The notes under the pieces: generated by a model
Database searches by the model: none
The model's input: only the letters and a program-made list of their open reading frames with translations
What the model was told of the DNA's origin: nothing
Shown here: positions 10,865-22,800 of the stretch, piece by piece
How the letters are laid out: every line of letters starts with the position of its first letter
How positions within the stretch are numbered: position 1 is the first letter of the stretch
Origin: Aplidium turbinatum
Lineage: Eukaryota; Chordata; Ascidiacea; Aplousobranchia; Polyclinidae
Assembly: GCA_918807975.1 (NCBI GenBank)
Contig: OU964921.1
Location: forward strand, 14,665,498 to 14,729,497
DNA length: 64,000 bases
Reading direction: 5' to 3'
Program-made: the position numbers and the translations under genes

Positions 10865-13800
10865 CTGAAACAAGCAAAGCGACTTTTGTTAGTCTTGCTA
10901 CTCAATAATGCGAACAAGAAACACTGGAGTGGCAATAGATTTGCAAATGGGGAATGCTTCATCGTTTGTCTTTTCAACTAAGGGCACCCTCTTCCGGAGC
11001 ACAATTATCTCACAAAAAAGTGTCAAAATTGCTTTTTTTTTTAATGTACACAAACATTTCAAGCTCTTTCTTGACAACGCAGCCAAGCGTGACTGACAAT
11101 AGCATGTACCCTACCTACCACTACAGTGCCGCAACAAACAAGTTTCTCGCTATGTAATACCACATAAAACTATATTACAACTAAATTACAGGATTTAAAA
11201 ACATAACTTCTGAAGTGTGAGTGACATGAAACAAGGCACCAACGCGAGGTCCAAGTATTCTAGAGTCGCCAAGCTACCACACGCCAAGCACCAGCATTGG
11301 TTCACTCACTTCTCATGTAGCTATGGACTTCGGCGGCAGAAAGAGCAGGATCACGCCTCACGATGAAAGCTTTCGGAAGCTCTCCTGCCTCTTCATCCGG
11401 GATACCAATGACCGCAGCATCCGCTATCTTCACATGACCCAGCAAAACATGCTCCAGCTCTGCAGGAGCGACCTAGAGTTTTGAAAACATGATATGTTGG
11501 CGGCGAGGTGTTGGTAGGATTTGTTTCGCATGCACTGTTGTACAGTGCATGCGAACAAGCTGGGACACAGGAAGCAACCTGCTTTCCACCCCCATAAAAT
11601 GTAAGCATCGACTAATGAATATAAAATAAGGCAACGTGGTTTTTGACTGAAGCAGCTCGCTTCAACGACAGGTTGACAGCAGCGACACCTCGTTGATGGA
11701 ATATTTTTTGGTAACTTCACCAACTTTAATTGTCAACTTTGACGAAATGGGAGCAAACTTAGATAATATGGCAGGAAACGGCAGCACGTTCGTCTAATAT
11801 CAAAAAACAAGCAAACAATTAAAACAATTTGCTAAATCCAAAGATAAACCTTCAATCGATCAATCTAATGACAAAATCTTTTACTGTTGCACACTTTTGG
11901 AAGGAAAATGATCATGGCAACTTATTTATTTTGACTTAGGCAGCTGCGATTCAACATCCCAAAATACATTGTCCCATATTAATCAATCAATGTGTTAATT
12001 TTATGCATTAATTAAGTTATACAATCGTTTAAAACTTTAATGCCAGGTGCATTGTACAGTTTTAAAAAGCGATCTAAACACCAAATCAGCTTCAGCCGTT
12101 GCTAAATGTATACAATACTTTCTACGATCTGTCAAATGCTGAGTCAATTTGATATTTAGTATCAAAACCAAAAATTGGATACAATTTTACCCACTTTGCC
12201 AACTAAACTGATTACCTAAATTACCTGGTTCTTTTATATAATTTTATCGTGCACAATTTTTACATACATTAAAATTGCCAGTTCCGCGGTTTTTCTGCTA
12301 AATTGGGATAGTTTTGTTTCAGAGTAGAGGGAAAATTTTAGTAGTTGTGGGTTGTGTGCTGGTTGGTTTTGTTTCATTTCAAACCCAATATCACAGAATA
12401 AATACCATTTTTCGTCACGAATTTCGTTTTTTGACTTCGATTTGTGCAAACTTTCAAATTTTGGACCACTTTTGCTTGTTTCAACTTGTATATAATTATT
12501 GGCCTATTTTTTAGTGGAAATTGGGCAGAAAATATAAAAAATATCTGGCAACCTTGACATCCATTGACATATATATCAGTAAAGGTAAGCGCAACAAAAT
12601 GGGCTCATTGACAAGAAGATTAAAAGTACATGCAATCGAGTGTGACAGGATGGTGGCTGTCTTTGTGAATGAATAAAGCTGTTGGTTTAGTTTTCGTCTA
12701 CAGTAAATCAGTGAACCTTACTTGAAACCCTTTGTACTTGACGAGTTCTTTCAGTCTATCAACAATATAAAGATTATTTGACTTGTCGTAATGACCAATG
12801 TCCCCGGTGTGAAGAAATCCATCTTTGTCAAACGTATTTGCAGTTGCAGATGGGTTATTGTAATATCCAATCATCACCTTGAAATAAAGAACAAACTTAA
12901 CAGCATTGTAATATACAGAATGCAGATGTTTAAGATGTACCAATACATCGGAAACGTATTCGTTCATACATCAGGTAAATTCATCCCGGCATTTTTTGAC
13001 GCTCCTTGCTATGTAATTTGAGTGTCATTGCTGCATAGCGTATTCTTGCAACGCTTAAGTATCGGCACATTTCGACAACTTTCTGCATTTTACATTATAT
13101 TGATCTTATATCGCATGCTTGTAGCCAACTATAAAATGTGTCCTCACGCTCTATGTAAACATGTATAACAGATCATAGGGAACCGCAGTCAACCTCAACG
13201 GCCGGGATTGTAGCAATCTGAAGGACAAGCCTGTGAAATGTCGATTACGATTTCAATGGACCATTAACAAATTGTTGATCAAAATTCAGGAGCTGGTGTA
13301 CAAGTCTTATCGTAAAGGTATACAGTACAGGTCTTGACCAAAACATGTGGATTGAAGTGTGTGAACAGTATTATAAAGCAAAGGTAAGGTAGTTTCACCC
13401 TATATGTTTGGTTGAGTCCTGTCTTTGTCATGAGTTACCAAGGGGGGGGACTTGTATACCAGCTCCAAAATTCATTCGCAATAGCAAAATTAATATAAAA
13501 TTAAGGACATAAGTCACATAACTGTTTAAACAATAGGCCTAGTTACAAGAAAATTCAATTTAATGAAAGTTTACTTATGCGTTGTTGTGTTCCTTCCTGC
13601 CGCGAGTTAAGCAATTTACGTTGTGATATTGTAATAGACCGCTTTTCACCATTTTCATAATTGAATACCGAAAGGCTAGGGTGTTCATCAGGACAATTAT
13701 CGTTTCTAACACTAGTTGCAACGTTCATCTGATGAAAGTGGAAGTAAAAGCAACAAGAGACAGGTTGATTTATTGCTTATCGGACGTTTCGCGCATCATC

Positions 13801-16800
13801 ACAATGCCCATCCTCAGCGAAAACAAACAAAATATAATTTACAAAGTTATATACTGTAGTGCGGTTGAAGGCAAGAAAAAATAAACACAAATTATTTTAA
13901 AAGTTGGCTAAAGATGTGTAAGCAGTTACTTTCTACGTTAAATTACGAAAAAACTTCCAATTCATTAAACATAAATTCGAAGCAGTGGAGACCAACAGAA
14001 ACTCGAGACGAAATTAAATTACAATAGCGTTTTTGGCCAACCTTTCAAACAATCTGTGTTTCATTTTTCCTTGCCTTCACCCGCACTGCAGTATAAAACT
14101 TTGTAAATTATATTTTGTATGTTATTCGCTTTGAGCATGCGCATTGTCATGGTGCGCGAAACGTCAGTGAAGCAATAAATCAACCTGTTTGTTGTTGCTT
14201 TTACTTTCATTTTCATCAGATGAACGTTGCAACTAGTGCTAGAAATGATTTTCATAATTTAATTCTAACGAGCGACATTGTTCAAGTATATACCTCCGGA
14301 CCTTTCACCAAGATCTCCCCATCCTGATCATGGGACAAGATTTCACCGGTATTCGGGTCTGCAATCTAAGGAGAACAGATACAAGTGTCAAAAAATACAT
14401 GAGACGAAATTTCGAACACTTTTATCGATCAGACCATGCCATTGATTGCTATTCGAGAACTAAAAATATTGCAGCATACGAAATATTAAATCATAGGCAT
14501 ACAAAGCCAAGTAACTTAATCAGATTTAACATATTCAAGTTTATTACGACATTTACAGAAAACAAAAAACTACATTGGAACAAATTTTGAACGTTTTCGA
14601 CAGCACATGATGCACTCTTCAGGAGTATGTAACGATTGTGTTTTGTTTAGATATAGATGAAATTACTACATATTTATTATTCCTAAAGAGAGGACATCAT
14701 GTGATGTCGAAAACGTTCGAAGTTTGTTTCAATGTAGTTTTTATTTTGTTTTCTGTAGTGTAAATGTAAATACAGTGCCGGTAAAAAAATCTTTACATTC
14801 AGTCGGCAAAAAAAAACTTTACATGTAAAATCTGCACAAGTTCTTAGCTTACTGTTCCCGCCAAAAGCATTGCGTCTTAAAAACGCTTATAGTTACATCA
14901 TTAGTTACTCTCCGGCAACACTTCACTGTAAAGCCATTGCTCTGCGTGCCTGGTGTTGCTTTCCAGCTTCGTGAGTAGTAAAGGGGGTAAAATAACACAA
15001 TATTTTTCATTTTCTTAAAGTTTCGAGGTTATCATGCAAATTTTTTTTCAAAAACTAAAATGGGTCGAAAGAAGAAGCAAATGGAAGTAAAACCTCGTGC
15101 CTTGACTTTGTGAGAGAAGGGAGATTGTGTGATTGCTATAGCCAGAGATATTGGGGTCTCCAGAGAGGCAATGTATCAACTAAAATCTTTACAATTAGTG
15201 AATATTTCACATTTTTAATTGATAAATTGCCTCTCTTGAGACCCCAATATCTCTGGCTACAGCAATCAAAGAATCTCCCTTCTCTCACAAAGTCAAGGCA
15301 CGAGGTTTTACTTCCATTTGCTTCTTCTTTCGACCCATTTTAGTTTTTGAAAATTGTTTGCAAGACCTCGAAACTTTGAGAAAATGAAAAATATTGTGTT
15401 ATTTTACCCCCCTTACTACTCACGAAGCTGGAAAGCAACACTAGGCACGCAGAGCAATGGCTTTACAGTGAAGTGTTGCCAGAGAGTAGCTAATAATGAA
15501 ACTACAAGTGTTTTTGTGTCGTAATCCTTTTGGCGGGAACAGTAACCTAAGAACTTGTGCAGATTTTACATGTAAAGTTTTTTTTTTTGCCGACCGAATG
15601 TAAAGATTTTTTTTTGCCGGCACTGTATGTTAAATCTGATTAAGTTACTTGGCTTCGTATGCCTATAATTCAACAAGACAAACTCTCCATCAAAGCTCTA
15701 TTAGTGGTAACATCAGTTACAAAAGACAAACGTGATTATAAGATCGCAATTATAAGATGTCCGCTCGCAAGCACAAAGTTAAACAGTACAATTACTTTAA
15801 CAAAGTTCATCGGACAGGGTTTGCCGGCAGTCGTGGCAGACAATCCCCATGAAGAATCATTGTGGATGCTGCAAAGTCCTGTAGTTTCTGTCATGCCCCA
15901 ACCTGAAACATCAATGAAAAGTTAGAATGGACAACTCAAAAAGAAACTATTTGCAGTAGACAGGAAAACACTTTTAGCAGGCGTGTTCATGGGATAGGCT
16001 CCTCAGTACTTAACTAATACATTCATCACAATACTAAGTTATAGACAACAATACCCATGGGTAGTCAAGCGTTACCTTAATTTTGTCTTTTTCAAGAAGA
16101 ATAAAAACTAGCCTACACGCAACCGTTAATCCTTCCAAGGTCTCCCAAAGAAGAATTAGCTTCCTTTTGGAAAGCAGCAGGCTAAAACAAAAATCTAATA
16201 ATGCGGCAACCACCATTCACAACCAAAACACAATTATCTTCACTGCGTTACCTTGTATCAAGTTGCAGTTCAACTTTTTCATGACGGAATCAGCGAGGTG
16301 AGACGAAATAGGCGCAGCACCGATTATGAAAGTTTTTAGGGATGAAAGATCGAACGCATCCTCTATATTACTTTTGGCGATAGAAAGCAACATTGGGGGC
16401 ACCAAAGGGCATGTGGTAACCTATAAAAACATTCTCGCGTTATTAAGAGGCCTTTTCAAGGTAATACAATAAAAGTGTCTTTGGCCTTGTCGTTTCAAAC
16501 ATTGTGACAAAGATTTAAATTGAGCAAGTGAAGAGGTAAGGAAAGAAACCTTCGTGTTAACCTACGGCTCACTAAGCTACCGCCACATGCATGCTCTTGC
16601 AACCGGGCAATCAGGGCCGTGGAGTCGAACAAAAAAAATTTGTTTGCCATCTTTTTCAAAACATATATTGTTTCTTGTTCTCTAAAACATTTTATAAAAA
16701 ATTTAAATGGAAGTGTTTTTTTTGACAGTTTTTGTAAAAGTCGCCGTTACCCACAACTTAAGTGAACTTGAAAGTTGAATTAAAAAAAAAAAAAACAAGA

Positions 16801-19800
16801 AATCGGACAATATAAAAAAATCTGGCAACGCTAAAGACGGAATCCGCCAGTCATAAATCGAGGAATCGTATATTTTTCACCCGACTGCATAGCCCTGCTC
16901 ACAATGCTTAGCTTAACAGCACAATTACGGTGAAGTAGTAACTTCTATACCAAGCCAATATGCAAAGTCTGTAAAAACACCTTAGTTAGAACTACCGTAG
17001 TGTAGTTTGTAGAGAAGCCGTTAAAAGTGTTAATCTAGTTCAAAAGAAAACAACTAGGCTACTCATGGCCACCTAAAGATACGGCCTGATTTGTCACATT
17101 TTGCAGAAATTTTCAGGTTTTGCTAACTTTTGGCGAATGTTTGAATAATTTTTTCTAAAAATTATATTTTTACACTTTCTTTACTGTTTTCCTCAGATGA
17201 CACAATAGGTTTTAACATCCTCAGATGTTGAAAAACAAAGAAAATTTGATTTCGAAGATTTTGGTCAGACTGTTAATTTTTCAATGACAGTCTGATTCAG
17301 CGTTCTTCAACTTACTTTTTCTCATTTGCTACTGCTTCCCCCAAGGCAACAAAAAGCTTTTATATCATTAAGAGACAGCAAAAAGGAAAAAAATCTAAGA
17401 AAATGTCAATCAAACACTAGCAGTAGCTGTAATCAAAATCTGCAAAATGTGACAAATCAGGCCACATCTCCAGGTGGCCAACTGGCCATGAACTACCTTA
17501 TAGGTTTCAATAGCTCTGCTAAACCGCTTCAGTAAGAATCTCCGATCAACTACCAAAGTGGCACCTTGACATAGCACAGTCAATGATCGACACATTCCGT
17601 AAATGTGGAAAGTGGGAAGGACCAGATACTCCACATCATGAGGCATAAGCTTTAAGATCACTCTAACAAAACATCAGAAATTGACTTTGTCGAAAATAAA
17701 TTACTTTGAATATTTTTCAGAACAAAGATATGTTTTGTTTCAACGCAGAGATCCTTGGCATGGGTTACTGGTTAGGTCTCTTAGTGAAAAATTTGCAATT
17801 TTTTTTTCAGAATAAATGTGAGGTCGTCAAAAAAAGTCTTTTAAATATCACTAGTAGCTAAAGTTGCAGTCTACATATGAACAAAATGACCAGCACAAGT
17901 GCAGATGTTATACAATAATACAACAAATAAACTGTACACGTACTACACGTGTTTTGTTGACTTGAAGAAGGCGTTTGGCAGAGTCTCAAGAAAAAGATGG
18001 ATACCGGAGGTGCTAGTGAGGGCGGAGATGACGATGTATGAAGGTGCGAGAACAAAAGTAAAAGTTAGTTCAAATCAGCATTCGATGGATTTTTAGTAAA
18101 AGTCGGGATACATCAAGGATCGGTGCTGTTACCTCTTATAGTTGCTATTGTGGTTGATGTTCTCATTGAAAGGGTAAGGGAGGGGTTGTTGAGTAAACTT
18201 TTGTATGCGGATAACCTAGTCTTGACCAGTAGTAGTATGGAGGGACTAAAACAAAAGTTTTCGAAATGAAAGGAGCATTTGATACAAAGGGGATAAAGGT
18301 AAATAGAGAGAAAACGAAAGCGATGGTGAGTAGCCTAGAGCGGAAGGTATAGTTGTATAGAGCATAGTCGAACCATGCGCAATATGTGGAAACCCAGACA
18401 ACAAATCAACCCGTGTTTTACATTGATTCAATGTCTGCAGACGTTAAAACAATTTAAAACACGGTTGATTTGCTGTCTGGGAAGAGAGTGATAACTAGGG
18501 CCCGCAAAAGTCAATAAAGTCAAAAATTTTTAAGGACCTGTCCACGAATCAAAGAATAAAGTTGTTGTCAGCACCTAGGGGAGTGTTTCTTAGAAGTTTA
18601 TAGGTTAAAATTGACAATAAAGTCAAAATTTTCAATAAATTCAAAATTTGCCAAATTATGGCTTTTGACAAACTTTTTGTGTTTCTTGAGTAATTTTTGT
18701 CGAAATCCTTGTGGAAGCATTGTAAATCAGAAACTGCGATACAATTAAACCATATTAACCGATAAAAGCAGGAAATATGTCACAATGGCCACTTGGATCA
18801 GCAGTAACTTTTATCGCAAATTGTCCATTGTTTATTCATTGTTACGCATTTAAATAATTCTTATAAAAGACTTCCTCTTCACAAACGTGGTCTTTTCGAA
18901 GATCAACAGTTTGAATTTTGGGAATAGTCAACTGACATTCTGTAATACAAAAATGCCTAAGCATTGTAAGCAAGCTAAATCGTCTTCAGAGCATTGTAAA
19001 GATTTTGCTGATGAATTTAATTTACCATGCAGAGAAAATCGAGGCAAAGTGCCCTTTCCACAAGGACAAAATAACACAGGCTACCTAAATCTATCGCCAA
19101 CAAACACGACACACTTTTTATAATCCATAAAACACCTTGACTTTTCGACAAAATATTAGGTTTGGGTCTAAATTCGACAAACTATTATGTTTGAGTAACT
19201 GGTATCAACTCAAGGAAGAACTGTGTCTTCTACAAATAAGCAATTTCGTTAGGTCAAAATAAAGTCAAAATTTGATAAAAATAAAGTCAAATTTTTTTTT
19301 TTATGTCAAAATAAAAATGGCCCTAGTGATAACTGATAACACATGAGAAATTCGATGACATGCAAGGTGTGTGGTAAGTGGTTACATGTAAGATGTGTCA
19401 ATACGAGGAGAGCAACAGAAAGACTGGAAAATTGTTTTATTTGTGGGAAATGTGAAAAAGGAAAAGATTTAGTTGAGGATTGCAGAGAAAGTTTCTGTTA
19501 TGGAATTGAAATAGTGACCAACTTCTGTCATTTGAGTGATCAAATAAATGGAAGCGGTGGATGCGAAACAGCTGTGACAAGAAGGGCAAGGCTGGGTTGA
19601 GCAAAGTTCAGGGAATGTGGGAAAATGTTATATATACAGTATTATATAGAAAAGTTTTCATTTATGTTCATTTCATAGAGAAGTTTTCATTTCAAGAATC
19701 AATTTCGTTGAATTAATATAAAAATGACGGATTTTGCTGTCTGGGAAGAAAAAGGTTGAAGAAAAATGATTAGACAAGACATAATCTAAATCAGTGGTTC

Positions 19801-22800
19801 CCAAACGATGGGTCGCAAAGGGTCGAAACATGGGTCATGCAGGGACGATTCAAATCTGCCAAAATGGAACTGTTGTAAACTAATTTGTTAACGAACTTTG
19901 TTTTTTATCAGGTTGGTTTAATCCCAACATCGAGTAGATTATTGTATCATACGTATTTATTTAGCTCCTCTTATCAAAACCAATTATTGCTTCAATAAGT
20001 AATTTTCCCGGCATTTGTTACTTCCTTCAAAAAATCACAGCAAACGTGAATTATAGCCTACTGTATGTTCACAATGCAATAGGCTACTGATCGAATTGAT
20101 TACTTGGCAATTGTAAGTGCCGACACGTAGTTGTAGTGGCTGAGCATAACTCCTTTAGGCTGGCCTGTAGTTCCACTGGAGTAAAACAAAGCTACCACAT
20201 CATTGTGAAGATCAATTTTAACAGATTTTGGGTATAAGTCTCCGTTTTCTCTCTCCATAAATTCCTTAAAGGAACGAAAACCTTCACAGGGTTCCAGCAT
20301 GAACACTTCCTACAAGTGAAAAAAGTACTGATTTGCAGTGACCTAGCTCTAAATACACAGAATTTTATGCAAAGTTTCTGCATCCAGTGGATAAGTGAAT
20401 AAGAAATCAAAGGACGCCGGCCAATATGACCTCCACAGGACATTCTCGTTCTTTCTGAGTCAAAATGTCACTGGTAAGATATGCTTGTGATTTCTTACGA
20501 CCAAACAGGCACAAAAGTTGTTGCACTCATTCTACAGAAGGGGATTGCTATTGCAAATTGCAAGGCTTTCTGACAATATTCAACAGTTGATGTTGCTCCA
20601 TGTTAATGGCATTTGTAAATCAAATACCTATAATATATGTCCGTTTTCCATATTGCACACTAATCTACGGTAATAACTAATATATAATTTGTGGTGTGAT
20701 CACTGCCACTTTAAATTCGCCTAACACGTGTGGACAGCCAGAGAAAAAGTTTAATGCCCTTAAAGCACATTAAAATGTTAACTGCATATTCGTAAGCTGA
20801 TACTTGAGGAAGCACGTTGCTTTACCTTGCAAAATTTCAACTGGGATGTAACTTTTCGTATTTTTTCCGCATTGCCAGGAACAGTGAACACAAATTTTGG
20901 CTTTGAATCTTGAAATTGATGCAAAATCTCATCTGTAATATGAAAAAATATCTGGTTAGGAGTGACTATAGTGAGCAGACTGTGAAGTAGCTGAAGGCCT
21001 AGAAACTGTAGTAATGTGGTTGAACCATGGGTTGAAAGCAGGGTCATTCCATTATATTTCAGGTCATGAAAAAACCAATACTCTTGGAAATGTTTCATAC
21101 TTTGGCAGTAAGTTCACAATCATTAACTGAGCACACCAAAAAATTTTTTTTTGAAATTGACCAAGTGGTTTAGAAGTTGTGGGGGTTTGAAATTCACCAC
21201 CTGACCGGGGCATCGTGCCCCCCCAAAATTCAAATTTTGCTAATATCTCGTAATTTATAGCTAAAAAAACAACCAAAATATGTAGAATACCATTTTTGGG
21301 GGCAAAGAATCTGAATTTCCAGTCAAAATTGGTGAAAAGATATCATTTATAGATGAAAACAACGTTTCAAAAATTTTGGGGGGGATAACTTTGGAGGGTG
21401 CTTTGGCCATGTAGCCATGACCAAATTCAAAAATTTTTTTTCTGAAATTATTTACCTGTTTATGTTATGTCTTTATGATGAGTTATTTTAGTTGTTCCAT
21501 GTGTTTTTTGAGAGGGACTGCAGTTTAAAACTGATACTCAGTTTGGCAAAATTCCAATTTCTTTGACATGAAGTTTTGGCATTTTTGAAACAGCAAATTG
21601 ATTGATTGATTGAATCTTTATCCTCGGACTGGGAAAGCTTCTTGCAGAGCTTAATCCTGGCAGTTTCGCATACTTGTAGAGGCTTCGCATCACTGACGCA
21701 GGCCCGGTCACCGAGATTGACAGAGTGAAGTTTCCGATTGTTGAAGTCTTGTTGCCGGGGAACTATTCCATCCATTAGATGCCGCTGAATGGAGAGCAGT
21801 CCTTAACGTGCGTTGCTCAAGCGCACACCCCGAGAGTCGAACCAGCGCCGCTTGATCTTGAAGTTTCTTCGTTCCATAAGTGACGCGCTAACCAATTGAG
21901 CTATCGGGGCGGACATTGAGCTATCGGGGCGGACGAATTGTAATGTATGTCTGTCATCTGACAGTGATTTGTTTCAATCCATATGATCAAAAAAGTTAAA
22001 AGTATAATTAACTCCCATAGGTACAGCTTAGAAATTATTGAGTGAGCATCAAGTAATAAAAAATACACCAAATTGCACATCAGTCTAGTTAAAAAGTTTT
22101 TCAAGTTTGTTCAGTTCTTGCGAGCTAAAAGTGTAACTTCTACCATTGGATGTAGAAGGTGGAGTTAGTTTCAAAAGTGCAGAAGTGGGTGGCATCCAGC
22201 ATATATTGTCTTTTCCAAACCAAACTGTTTAACTCCTTTCCTGCTGAATAATAAAAACATCATAGCCAGGCAGTTTTCTACTTCAATGAAAAGTTAGTTC
22301 AGAAATGATAAGGGTGCAGGCAGGTGCTGGTTTGATAAGAAATGGTAGTAAAATCTTGATCAGACTAGCTATTTGATATCAGCTGAATAATAAAACATTG
22401 GTAGTTTGACACATAAAACAATTCTTAAAGAAATAGACCATAATATGGCTGAACCCTGCAAATATTGTGACAAAGCATCAGTTATGTTTCAATTATTTTC
22501 ATTTTTTTGATATGTATGGGTTGATATTTTCTAAGTTGAATATTTTGGTTTATGCAAAACTTACATCAATCAAATTTCGTGAAAATATTATTCTTCAATT
22601 GCTTTGTTTGAAAAAAAAATTTTTTTGGGATCTTTTTCTCAGCGCTTCGAAATATTCCCCCAAACGTAGCGTATCAAAAATAAATTAAGAAAAACTTTAA
22701 ACCTAAATTACCATTTGAAATGTTCATCTTAGCATATTTTTAATTGCAATTTAAATTAGGGGCAGATCTACCGGGTGGGCCTGATTGGTACAGGCCCACC

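Larger units (their letters stand above)
14492..15667. mobile_element. Compound inverted-repeat nest
   Basis: Outer arms of about 40 bp (14492-14531 and 15626-15667; GCCAAGTAACTTAATC core) enclose two further inverted elements: a hairpin at 14548-14757 and the Tc1/mariner palindrome at 14773-15625. Confidence 0.75.

Noticed and set aside
19792-19830. hAT-like end CAGTGGTTCCCAAACG
   Set aside because: No matching inverse end or 8-bp duplication found before exon 4. Recorded only as a possible lone end.
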